DNA from: HLUCCA09 sp038757905
GTDB taxonomy: Bacteria; Pseudomonadota; Alphaproteobacteria; Rhodobacterales; Rhodobacteraceae
Assembly: GCA_038757905.1 (NCBI GenBank)
Contig: JBCDGG010000072.1
Span: 1-25,989, forward strand
Length of the DNA stretch: 25,989 bases
Direction of reading: 5' to 3'
The notes under the pieces were generated by a model that worked only from the letters and a program-made list of their open reading frames with translations, was not told where the DNA came from and ran no database searches. Position 1 is the first letter of the stretch, and the number at the start of each line of letters is the position of its first letter. Below are positions 7,365 to 14,659 of this stretch, in pieces. Position numbers and translations under genes: made by a program.

Positions 7365-7937
7365 GTGCTCGGCTATATCAAGTGGACCTTAGTGATCGTG
7401 TTCTGGATTTTCGTGGCGGCGTTTTTGCACTATACGCTGCCGCGTTGGGATATCGTGCGCATCGCCGACACCTATGAGCGGCGCGAGACGTTCGGCGAAA
7501 ACTCCATCTTCTGGACCCATGCGCGCACCGGCGGCGGCGCGAGCGGAGATATCAGCCGGGATGTGTTCTTCATCCAGGGTATCCGCGAGAACGGGCGCCC
7601 CATGGTCTACCGCAACGAGGATACCGGCTTCGGCTGGCCGCCGTTCTTCAAGATCAACTCGGCCGACCTGCAGACGCGGGCGGCGGATTTCGTGTCGGCC
7701 AAGGAAGATCCGAACTGGGTTGCGATCCGCCGCTACGGCTGGCGCCTCAACGCGCCGACGGCCTATCCCAACGCCCTGCGCATCCGCGATGTCGATAGTC
7801 CGGACGAACGGATCATCCCCTGGGTGTCGATCGGGATTCTGATCGGTCTGGCCTGCCTCTATTGGGCGATCTACGCCCGGTGGCGCCGGTTCTGGAACAA
7901 CCGCATCGACCCTCTGCTGGACGGCGACGACATCTGA
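7365..7937 (+). CDS. DUF1523 family membrane-anchored protein
   Basis: A 190-residue protein matching the DUF1523 family as I know it from Rhodobacteraceae. It has an N-terminal helix (about 5-25, KWTLVIVFWIFVAAFLHYTLP), a large soluble part with family phrases DIVRIADTYE, RDVFFIQGI, MVYRNEDTGFGWPPFFK, and a second helix near 145-165 (PWVSIGILIGLACLYWAIYA) before a basic tail. The soluble part is probably periplasmic. The start is GTG 7365, backed by GAGGGGGAT 5 nt upstream and by the expected N-terminal helix. Function is unknown. The upstream partner is the small two-helix protein. Confidence 0.85.
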   Translation: MLGYIKWTLVIVFWIFVAAFLHYTLPRWDIVRIADTYERRETFGENSIFWTHARTGGGASGDISRDVFFIQGIRENGRPMVYRNEDTGFGWPPFFKINSADLQTRAADFVSAKEDPNWVAIRRYGWRLNAPTAYPNALRIRDVDSPDERIIPWVSIGILIGLACLYWAIYARWRRFWNNRIDPLLDGDDI

Positions 7938-7976
7938 CGCCCCGGCGGCGCGCACCCGCCTTCCCCGACGCGAGGC

Positions 7977-8005
7977 GTGACATAAGGCGTTGTGGCGCCT
8001 AGCCT
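7977..8005 (+). promoter_or_regulatory. Candidate promoter of the DUF3604 gene
   Basis: GTGACA (7977-7982), 17 nt, TAGCCT (8000-8005), about 34 nt before the ATG. The spacer holds a 5-bp inverted repeat (AGGCG/CGCCT, 7985-8000) that could be an operator. The -10 is identical to that proposed for the M20 gene. Confidence 0.38.
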
Positions 8006-8038
8006 TCCCCTGCAAGCAGCGCTCTAGGGGGGGAAGAC

Positions 8039-9952
8039 ATGATCCGGCCAGGCCAATTGCCAGCGACGCTACTGGTTTCAACATGCATCGCGGGATGGGG
8101 AGCCGCGGCGCTCGCCTTCGAGGGAACGGTGAGCCCGGACATCATGTCCGCCGATGCAGTGTACTCACCCTTTGCGGGGCGGGATTTCCCCGATCAGGTC
8201 CTGTTCGGAGATCTGCATTTCCACACCGAGATCTCCTTCGATGCCGGGCTGGTTGGCACCAGTCTGGACATGCACGACGCCTTCCGCATCGCGCGGGGAG
8301 AAGAGATCCTGTCGAACACGGGGCAGCGCGTGCAGCTGATCCGCCCGCTCGATTTCCTCGCGATCACCGAGCATGCCGAGATGCTGGGCCTCGCCACAGC
8401 CATCCGCACTTCCGACCCGCGGCTGCTGGCCGATGAATGGGGCCGGCAAACCTACGATCTGTTCCAGTCCGGGCAGGACGGGCGGATGGCCGCCTTTGCC
8501 GACATCATCCGGATCGGCACGGTCGAAGGGCGGGACCCGCTGGAAGGCGTCGACCTCGACGGGGATCTCTGGGACGAGATCATCGAGACGGTGGACGCGT
8601 ACAACGACCCCGGCGTGTTCACCTCTCTGGCCGGGTTCGAATGGACGTCGACGCCGCTGGGCGACAATCTCCACCGGGTCGTCCTGTTCGGAGACGGCGC
8701 CGAGCGGACCTCGCAGACCCGGCCGTTTCCGTTCTTCGAAAGCGTCGATCCCGAAAGGCTGTGGGATTATCTCGCAGCGTACGAGGCCGACACGGGCGGC
8801 CAGGCGATCTCAATCCCGCATAACGGCAACCTGTCCAACGGGCTGATGTTCGCGCCGACCAAGGCGGATGGATCGCCGATGGATGCGGCCTATGCCGCAA
8901 AGCGCGCCCGCTGGGAGCCGATCCATGAGATGACGCAGATCAAGGGCGATGAGGAGACGCATCCGCTGCTCTCTCCCGACGATGAGTTCGCCGATTTCGA
9001 AAACTGGGATGTGGGCAACATCGCGGGATCCGCACCCAAGACCCCCGAAATGCTGCGCTATGAATACGCGCGCTCCGCCTTGAAGGTCGGTCTGGAGGTT
9101 CAGCGCGAGACGGGCGTGAACCCGTTCAAGTTCGGCTTCAACGGAACGACCGACGCGCATACCGCGATCCCGACGACGCGCGAGGACAACTACTTCGGCA
9201 AGTACCAGCACACCGAGCCTTCGCCCAATCGCCACAACGTCGACGTGATCCCGGCCGACGATCCCGCGTTGCGGATCATCACCGCGCAGGAATCGGCGGC
9301 GGGCCTGACGGCGGTGTGGGCGCGGGAGAACACGCGCGGCGAGGTGTTCGGCGCGCTCACCCGGAAGGAGGCCTACGCCACCACCGGGTCGCGCATCCGG
9401 GTGCGCGTCTTCGGTGGCTGGGGCTTCGCCGAGACAGATCTCGGCGTGCAGGACTTCGTCGCCAACGGCTACCTCAACGGCGTGCCGATGGGCGGCGATC
9501 TGCGCGCCGCGCCGGCAGACACGGCGCCGCGGTTTCTCGTGCAGGCCCTGCGCGATCCGGACGGGGCGAATCTCGACCGGGTGCAGATCGTCAAGGGGTG
9601 GATCGACGCCAGCGGCGAAACCTTCGAGCGTGTATATGACATCGCCGTTTCGGACGGCCGGGAGATCGGTGCGGATGGCCGGGCGCGGACGCCCGTGGGC
9701 AACACGGTCGACGTCGCCACGGCCACCTTCACCAACTCAATCGGCGCCGCGGCCATGAGCGCCTATTGGGAGGACCCGGAATTCGATCCGGCGGAGAGCG
9801 CATTCTACTACGTGCGGGTCATCGAGATCCCCAAGCCACGCTGGACGACCTATGACGCGGCCTTCTACGGCGTGCCCCTGCCCGATGCGGTTCCGCCCAC
9901 GGTTCAGGACCGGGCCTATACCTCGCCGATCTTCTACAGCCCGGACAGCTAA
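8039..9952 (+). CDS. Secreted DUF3604 protein (PHP-like metal-binding domain)
   Basis: A 637-residue protein of the DUF3604 family. A signal peptide (about 1-26, ending AALA before FEG) predicts periplasmic location. A PHP-type metal site is suggested by DLHFHTE (His60, His62), LAITEHAEM (Glu111-His112), SLAGFEWTS, NLHRVVLFGD, IPHNGNLSNG and FNGTTDAHT. These His/Asp/Glu motifs in this order predict a metal-dependent hydrolase, perhaps acting on phosphate or sulfate esters; no substrate is established that I know of. The C-terminal third (about 450-637) is beta-rich with EAYATTGSRIRVRVFGGW and AYWEDPEFDPAESAFYYVRVIEIP. GGGGGGGAAG precedes ATG 8039. It lies 101 nt after the DUF1523 gene and may be a separate unit. 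Confidence 0.9.
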   Translation: MIRPGQLPATLLVSTCIAGWGAAALAFEGTVSPDIMSADAVYSPFAGRDFPDQVLFGDLHFHTEISFDAGLVGTSLDMHDAFRIARGEEILSNTGQRVQLIRPLDFLAITEHAEMLGLATAIRTSDPRLLADEWGRQTYDLFQSGQDGRMAAFADIIRIGTVEGRDPLEGVDLDGDLWDEIIETVDAYNDPGVFTSLAGFEWTSTPLGDNLHRVVLFGDGAERTSQTRPFPFFESVDPERLWDYLAAYEADTGGQAISIPHNGNLSNGLMFAPTKADGSPMDAAYAAKRARWEPIHEMTQIKGDEETHPLLSPDDEFADFENWDVGNIAGSAPKTPEMLRYEYARSALKVGLEVQRETGVNPFKFGFNGTTDAHTAIPTTREDNYFGKYQHTEPSPNRHNVDVIPADDPALRIITAQESAAGLTAVWARENTRGEVFGALTRKEAYATTGSRIRVRVFGGWGFAETDLGVQDFVANGYLNGVPMGGDLRAAPADTAPRFLVQALRDPDGANLDRVQIVKGWIDASGETFERVYDIAVSDGREIGADGRARTPVGNTVDVATATFTNSIGAAAMSAYWEDPEFDPAESAFYYVRVIEIPKPRWTTYDAAFYGVPLPDAVPPTVQDRAYTSPIFYSPDS

Positions 9953-10141
9953 GGTCCGGCGGCGCGGTCGTGGCGCGGGCGCCCCTGGGCGGCTGCAGCG
10001 CGCCTCCAGATCGCGACCACAAGCGTAGGGCGACGCCAAAGCCCGAAAGGGCGCAGTGCACCCGCGGCATGGTGGGCTCGCGCGTTTCCTGGCCGCCCTT
10101 CCGGAGCCCTCTCGCGTGGCCGCAGGATGGGCGGCTGGCGC

Positions 10142-12475
10142 TCAGGTAAAGGTGTTGTCCCTCGGGAAGCCGCGCGGGGCCATGCGGCCCGCGGTTGCGC
10201 GCTTGCCGGCCCATTCGTCGAGCTCCGTCTGGGTGCGCGTGCGTCCGGCCGGGTCGAGCCAGCTCAACCCGTTCGCGCGGGTGAACGTCGTCGCGTCCGA
10301 CAGGCCGCCATCCTTGTACTTCTGCAGGCGGACGCCCTTGCCACGGCCCATCTCCGGCAGCTCGTCCAGCGGAAATACGAGCACCTTGCGGTTCTCGCCC
10401 ACCACCGCGACGCTGTCGCCCGAGACGCTGTGGCAGACCTTGGCCACCGCGGGCGCGCGCACGTTCAGCACCTGCCGTCCCGCACGCGTCTGCGCGAGCA
10501 CCTCCGCCGCGGGCACGACGAACCCGTCCCCGGCCGACGATGCCACGAGGAGCCGCGCCCCCTCCACATAGGGAAACAGCGCCACGATCTCTGCCTCGTT
10601 CGGCAGATCGACCATCAGGCGCAACGGTTCGCCCATGCCGCGCCCGCCCGGCAGGGCCGAGGTCGACAGGGTATAGAACCGCCCATTGGAGCCGAAGGCC
10701 AGCAGCCGGTCCGTCGTTTCGGCATGAAACAGGAAGCGCGGCCCGTCGCCGTCCTTGAACTTCACCTCGCTATCCAGGGCGATATGCCCCTTCATGGCGC
10801 GGATCCAGCCCATGGCGGAGCAGACGATTGTCACTGGTTCGCGGTCGATCATGGCCTCGATGGGCACATCCTCGATCTCGCGCGCCTCGGCAAAGGCGGT
10901 TCGCCGGGCGCCGCCCGGTGACTTCGCCCCAAAGGCTTTGCGGACGTCGCGCAGTTCGTCTGCGATGCGCGCCCATTGCAGGGCTTCGCTCTCCAGCAGG
11001 TCCTCGATCCCGGCGCGCTCTTCCAGCAGCCGGTCGCGCTCGGCCACCAGCTCCAGCTCTTCGAGCTTGCGCAGCGAGCGCAGGCGCATGTTCAGGATCG
11101 CCTCGGTCTGCACCTCGGTCAGGCCCATCTCGTCTTCGGAGGCGACGTCGGGCGGCGACACGTAATCGGCCTCCGAGGTGGCGCGCACGAAGCTGCGCGA
11201 CCAGTCTTCGCGCATCAGGGCGGCCTTCGGCGCCTCGTCGTAGCGAATGATGTCGATCACCCGGTCGAGGTTCAGGAAGGCGACCAGCAGCCCCTCCAGC
11301 ACCTCCAACCGGTGGTCGATCTTGCCGAGCCGGAACCGCGAGCGGCGGCCCAGCACGTCGCGCCGGTGATCGAGGAACGCGCGCAGCACCTCCTTCAGCG
11401 AGCACACCTTGGGCGTCCGGCCGTCGATCAGCACGTTCATGTTGAGCGAAAACCGGATCTCGAGGTCGGAATGCTTGAACAGGGTGCCCATCAGCACCTC
11501 GGGGTCGACATTGCGGGAGCGGGGCTCCAGCACGAGGCGGATATCGTCGGCGCTCTCGTCGCGCACATCGGCGAGGATCGGCACCTTCTTCGTCTGGATC
11601 AGTTCGGCGATCTTCTCGATCAGTTTGGATTTCTGTACCTGATACGGGATTTCCGTGACCACGATCTGCCACTGGCCGCGGCCCATATCCTCGGTGCCCC
11701 ATTTGGCGCGCAGCCGGAAGGCGCCGCGGCCTGTGCGATAGGCCTCCGAGATGCTCTCGGGCGGCTCGACGATCACGCCGCCGGTGGGAAAGTCCGGCCC
11801 CTCGATGTGGTTGAGCAGCGTGTCGTCCCGCGCGTCGGGAGCCTTGATCAGGTGCAGGCAGGCCGCGATCAACTCGTCGAGATTGTGCGGCGGAATGTTG
11901 GTGGCCATCCCCACGGCGATGCCCGAGGCGCCGTTGGCGAGCAGGTTGGGAAAGGCCGCGGGCAGCACTTCGGGCTCCTGCAGCGTTCCGTCGTAATTGT
12001 CGCGAAAGTCGACGGCGTCTTCGTCCAGCCCGGCCATCAGCGCTTCGGCGGCGGCGGTCAGGCGCGCCTCGGTGTAGCGGGAGGCCGCGGGGTTGTCGCC
12101 GTCGATGGAGCCGAAATTGCCCTGCCCGTCGACAAGCGGATAGCGAATGGTGAAGTCCTGGGCGAGCCGGGCCATCGCGTCGTAGATCGCGCCGTCGCCG
12201 TGCGGGTGGTAGTTGCCCATCACATCGCCGGAGATCTTGGCCGACTTTCTGTAGGCGCCAGTGGGGCTGAGCCGCAGCTCCCGCATCGCGAAGAGGATGC
12301 GGCGATGCACCGGTTTCAGGCCGTCGCGCGCGTCGGGCAGCGCCCGGTGCATGATGGTGGACAGGGCATAGGTCAGGTAGCGCTCGCCCAAAGCGCGACG
12401 AAGTGGCTCGGCCGTCTGCCGTTCCTCGCGGGGCGTCGGGTCGTCCATCTTGGGGGTGTCGCCATCGTCGCTCAT
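10142..12475 (-). CDS. parC: DNA topoisomerase IV subunit A
   Basis: A 777-residue ParC, the DNA-cleaving subunit that unlinks daughter chromosomes together with ParE (not in this window). The start of the breakage-reunion domain is conserved (ERYLTYALSTIM, RALPDARDGLKPVHRRI), the catalytic tyrosine is Tyr134 in ASRYTEARLT, and NPAAS lies just before it. The coiled-coil region at about 380-480 and a C-terminal beta-pinwheel-like DNA-wrapping domain at about 500-740 follow. Length and the weak C-terminal box favour ParC over GyrA. In the quinolone region, Gly95 and Asp99 stand where E. coli ParC has Ser80 and Glu84. The start ATG has no ribosome binding site. The gene is convergent with the DUF3604 gene. 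Confidence 0.94.
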   Translation of the reverse strand: MSDDGDTPKMDDPTPREERQTAEPLRRALGERYLTYALSTIMHRALPDARDGLKPVHRRILFAMRELRLSPTGAYRKSAKISGDVMGNYHPHGDGAIYDAMARLAQDFTIRYPLVDGQGNFGSIDGDNPAASRYTEARLTAAAEALMAGLDEDAVDFRDNYDGTLQEPEVLPAAFPNLLANGASGIAVGMATNIPPHNLDELIAACLHLIKAPDARDDTLLNHIEGPDFPTGGVIVEPPESISEAYRTGRGAFRLRAKWGTEDMGRGQWQIVVTEIPYQVQKSKLIEKIAELIQTKKVPILADVRDESADDIRLVLEPRSRNVDPEVLMGTLFKHSDLEIRFSLNMNVLIDGRTPKVCSLKEVLRAFLDHRRDVLGRRSRFRLGKIDHRLEVLEGLLVAFLNLDRVIDIIRYDEAPKAALMREDWSRSFVRATSEADYVSPPDVASEDEMGLTEVQTEAILNMRLRSLRKLEELELVAERDRLLEERAGIEDLLESEALQWARIADELRDVRKAFGAKSPGGARRTAFAEAREIEDVPIEAMIDREPVTIVCSAMGWIRAMKGHIALDSEVKFKDGDGPRFLFHAETTDRLLAFGSNGRFYTLSTSALPGGRGMGEPLRLMVDLPNEAEIVALFPYVEGARLLVASSAGDGFVVPAAEVLAQTRAGRQVLNVRAPAVAKVCHSVSGDSVAVVGENRKVLVFPLDELPEMGRGKGVRLQKYKDGGLSDATTFTRANGLSWLDPAGRTRTQTELDEWAGKRATAGRMAPRGFPRDNTFT

Positions 12476-12481
12476 AGATCG

Positions 12482-12510
12482 TGTGTAGGCGAGGCGCCGG
12501 ATCTGGGCAA
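12482..12510 (-). promoter_or_regulatory. parC: Predicted parC promoter, giving a leaderless mRNA
   Basis: On the minus strand TTGCCC (12510-12505), 17 nt, TACACA (12487-12482). Six bases separate the -10 from the parC ATG, so the message would begin at the start codon. No Shine-Dalgarno is present, as expected for that arrangement. Confidence 0.42.
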
Positions 12511-12576
12511 GCGGCCAGTGCTTCGCCCGCCTTCACCATGTGGTTGCCTAAAGACCGCCGAAAACTGTGCGGAAAC

Positions 12577-12585
12577 TGATAAAAT
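12577..12585 (+). promoter_or_regulatory. Extended -10 promoter element for the SH3b gene
   Basis: TGATAAAAT (TG, one base, TAAAAT) matches an extended -10 and lies in the only A/T-rich patch of the parC/SH3b divergent region. No good -35 is present. The transcript would have a leader of about 90 nt containing the hairpin at 12639-12657. Confidence 0.42.
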
Positions 12586-12638
12586 ACCCTTACGGCAGCC
12601 GATTCTATGGCCGCCCGGGGTGATTTGACGTGGTGTGA

Positions 12639-12657
12639 CCGGTCCTGTCCGGACCGG
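12639..12657 (+). repeat. Hairpin in the SH3b leader
   Basis: Perfect 7-bp inverted repeat CCGGTCC / GGACCGG with a 5-nt loop, ending 13 nt before the GGGGAGG binding site of the SH3b gene. It could be an operator or a leader RNA hairpin. Confidence 0.4.
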
Positions 12658-12683
12658 AGGGTGTGTGTTTGGGGAGGTGTGGG

Positions 12684-13358
12684 ATGCTAGCACGATACAT
12701 AGGAGCGACGCTCGTCCTTCTGGGCGGAGCGATGCTAGTGGCGCCGGATGCGCCCAAGGACACGCTGGAGGAGAAGCCGCGGCGCTCTGCCAGTTCCGAA
12801 GCGGCCCCTACGGCCCCCCGCCCGGCCACCGCGCCGGCGGCGCCCTTGGTGACGGTGTCGCTCGCAGAGGGGGCGGGCGCCGCAATACCCCGGCCCGCGG
12901 CGCAGAGCGTTGCACCGGAAGAGGGCACGCCAGCCGCCGATGCCGCGCCTGTGGACGCGCCCCAGGCCGGGGACGCCGCGCCGACGGCCCTGGCGCTCGG
13001 CCTGCCCGACCCGGACGACGCCTTCGTGATCCCGACGCTGGAGGAGCCCGCGACGATCCAGGAAGCGTCTCTGACGTCGGAGACGCTGTCGCTCATCGCC
13101 ATCGCGGAGGGCCGCGTGACGGTGGAGGCCCCCGACGCGCCCGACGCGGATAACGCCGAGCCCGCGCCGGTGGTGCTCTACGTGACGGGCAGCCGCGTGA
13201 ACGTTCGCGCGGGCCCGTCCACGGGGTTCACGGTGATCTCGTCGGTCGCGTTCGGCGACGCCGTCGAAGTGCTGGCCGATCCGGGCGACGGCTGGGCCGA
13301 GATCCGCCTGACGAACGGCGACACCGGATACATGTCGCGCCGCTTCCTGGAGGAGTGA
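12684..13358 (+). CDS. Exported SH3b-domain protein
   Basis: A 224-residue protein with a signal peptide or membrane anchor (MLARYIGATLVLLGGAMLVA), a long low-complexity Ala/Pro/Asp/Glu-rich linker (about 22-160) and one bacterial SH3 domain (about 163-224) with the hallmarks VNVRAGPSTGF, VEVLADPGDGWAEIRL and GYMSRRFL. Such domains usually bind peptidoglycan or cell-wall peptides, so a periplasmic envelope role is likely. ATG 12684 was chosen over GTG 12663 because GGGGAGG stands 6 nt before it and the signal peptide begins cleanly there. It is divergent from parC. No catalytic domain is visible. Confidence 0.83.
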   Translation: MLARYIGATLVLLGGAMLVAPDAPKDTLEEKPRRSASSEAAPTAPRPATAPAAPLVTVSLAEGAGAAIPRPAAQSVAPEEGTPAADAAPVDAPQAGDAAPTALALGLPDPDDAFVIPTLEEPATIQEASLTSETLSLIAIAEGRVTVEAPDAPDADNAEPAPVVLYVTGSRVNVRAGPSTGFTVISSVAFGDAVEVLADPGDGWAEIRLTNGDTGYMSRRFLEE

Positions 13359-13460
13359 GGCGGCACCGCCGTGCCCCACAGCGCCATCGGCGGGCAAGTT
13401 TGACCTTCGCAATCCGGTGGCCGGCCGCTACATGGCGGAACGCAAGCACGCGGGGGAAGC

Positions 13461-13667
13461 ATGACAAGCGATCCGGTTTTCATTCTGGCGGCGCTCGCCG
13501 TTCTGGCGGTGGCCGTCATTCTGCTCATCGGTATCGGCGGCTTCGCGCGCGGCGGTGAGTTCAACAAGAAGAACGCCAACAAGGTGATGCGCTGGCGGAT
13601 CGGGATGCAGGCCGTTGCAGTGGCCCTGATCCTGTTGCTGATCTATCTGAGGCAAAACGGAGCCTGA
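13461..13667 (+). CDS. Twin-transmembrane HIG1-like small protein
   Basis: A 68-residue inner-membrane protein with two helices (about 6-26 and 46-63) joined by a basic loop, GGEFNKKNANKVMRWRIGMQ. The loop resembles the HIG1 (hypoxia-induced gene 1) motif that in mitochondria and alphaproteobacteria is linked to cytochrome oxidase complexes. GGGGGAAG lies 2-9 nt before the ATG. It is followed after 71 nt by the corrinoid adenosyltransferase, a pairing I know from other Rhodobacteraceae. Function in this organism is not shown by the sequence. Confidence 0.82.
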   Translation: MTSDPVFILAALAVLAVAVILLIGIGGFARGGEFNKKNANKVMRWRIGMQAVAVALILLLIYLRQNGA

Positions 13668-13738
13668 CCCGGAGCCGCGCGTCGGACCCCCGGCGCCCGG
13701 CCCGTGCATCGGAACAGACACGCGGGGAGCACATTGCG

Positions 13739-14311
13739 ATGGTCGTATTGAACAAGATCTACACCCGGACGGGCGATGCGGGCGAGACCGCGCTGGGCAA
13801 CGGCGCCCGGGTCGCCAAGTTTTCCACCCGGGTTGCCGCGTACGGAACGGTGGACGAGTGCAACTCCACCGTCGGTCTGGCCCGGCTCCATGCCGATGGC
13901 GCGATCGACGAGCGCCTCGCCCTGATCCAGAACGATCTGTTCGACCTCGGTGCCGATCTGTGCCGTCCGGACATCGAGAAGGACGCCGAGGCGGAGTATC
14001 CGCCGCTCCGCATGATCGAAGCCCAGGTGACACGGCTGGAGACGGAGATCGACGAGATGAACGCCGCACTGGAGCCGTTGCGCAGTTTCATTCTACCGGG
14101 CGGCTCCCCCTTGTCGGCCCATCTGCACCTGTGCCGCACCGTGTCCCGCCGGGCGGAGCGTCTGGCGATGGAACTCGCCTCGGTGGAAGTGGTGAACGCC
14201 CAGGCCATCCAGTATCTCAACCGCCTGTCGGACTGGTTCTTCGTCGCGGCCCGGGTCGCCAACGACAAGGGCACCGCGGATGTTCTGTGGGTGCCCGGCG
14301 CGAACCGCTAG
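13739..14311 (+). CDS. Cob(I)alamin/cob(I)yrinate adenosyltransferase, PduO type
   Basis: A 190-residue cytoplasmic enzyme that transfers the 5'-deoxyadenosyl group of ATP to cob(I)alamin or cob(I)yrinic acid a,c-diamide to make coenzyme B12. The ATP-binding N-terminus is YTRTGDAGET (8-17). Other family motifs are FILPGG (117-122), CRTVSRRAER (132-141) and YLNRLSDWFFVAAR (159-172), ending in LWVPG. Length and the five-helix pattern suit PduO/MMAB rather than CobA/BtuR. GGGGAG lies 9 nt upstream of ATG 13739. No cobalamin riboswitch is visible upstream. The usual followers in related genomes, electron-transfer flavoprotein genes, are absent; the next gene is a transglutaminase. Confidence 0.93.
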   Translation: MVVLNKIYTRTGDAGETALGNGARVAKFSTRVAAYGTVDECNSTVGLARLHADGAIDERLALIQNDLFDLGADLCRPDIEKDAEAEYPPLRMIEAQVTRLETEIDEMNAALEPLRSFILPGGSPLSAHLHLCRTVSRRAERLAMELASVEVVNAQAIQYLNRLSDWFFVAARVANDKGTADVLWVPGANR

Positions 14312-14530
14312 CGCAGCCCGGGCCCGCGCCTGGCGTCCTGCGCGGGGTCTGGCGCATCAACGCGCGGCGCGCGCCTTCGCTTGCGGGCCGCTCCGGGTTT
14401 TTGGGCATATCGCCCCGCGATTGGCCAGAGCGGGCCCTTGCGGGCGCCGCAATGCCCGGCCGCACGGGCACGCGGCAGGACGGCGCTGGGCTGCCGCTTG
14501 AAAAGCTGGCATATCGCAGGAGACCCATAG

Positions 14531-14659
14531 CCTGAGCCCGCCCCGCCCGGGTCCATCTTCGCCAGTCTCTATCACCTCACCCATTACCGCTATGATCGCC
14601 CGGTCACGCTGTCGCCGCAGATCGTCCGTCTGCGCCCGGCGCCGCACAGCCGCACCGGC
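14531..14659 (+). other. Conserved N-terminal coding stretch of the DUF2126 transglutaminase, without a usual start codon
   Basis: The frame of the next gene stays open back to the TAG at 14528. It encodes the opening of the bacterial transglutaminase N-terminal domain: SIFASLYHLTHYRYDRPV, then LSPQIVRLRPAPHSRTG. No ATG, GTG or TTG occurs in this stretch. GGG at 14549 stands just before SIF, where relatives begin M-S-I. AGGAG at 14518-14522 is a good binding site, and removing A14529 from ATAG would create ATG in frame. The stretch therefore belongs to the protein or did so until recently. Confidence 0.75.

Noticed and set aside
10041..10052. GCCC-GAAA-GGGC hairpin between the DUF3604 and parC genes as a terminator
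   Set aside because: The stem is only 4 bp with no T-run; it is too weak to call.
10976..12628. 550-codon plus-strand frame opposite parC
   Set aside because: Shadow of parC on the other strand; the composition is His/Gln/Gly-rich and no family is recognisable.
13400..13433. TTGACC and CTACAT as a promoter of the HIG1-like gene
   Set aside because: The spacer is 22 nt, too long for a sigma-70 promoter, and no better -10 is present at 17 nt.
13668..13738. Cobalamin riboswitch before the adenosyltransferase
   Set aside because: The 71-nt gap is too short, and no B12-box-like sequence is visible.
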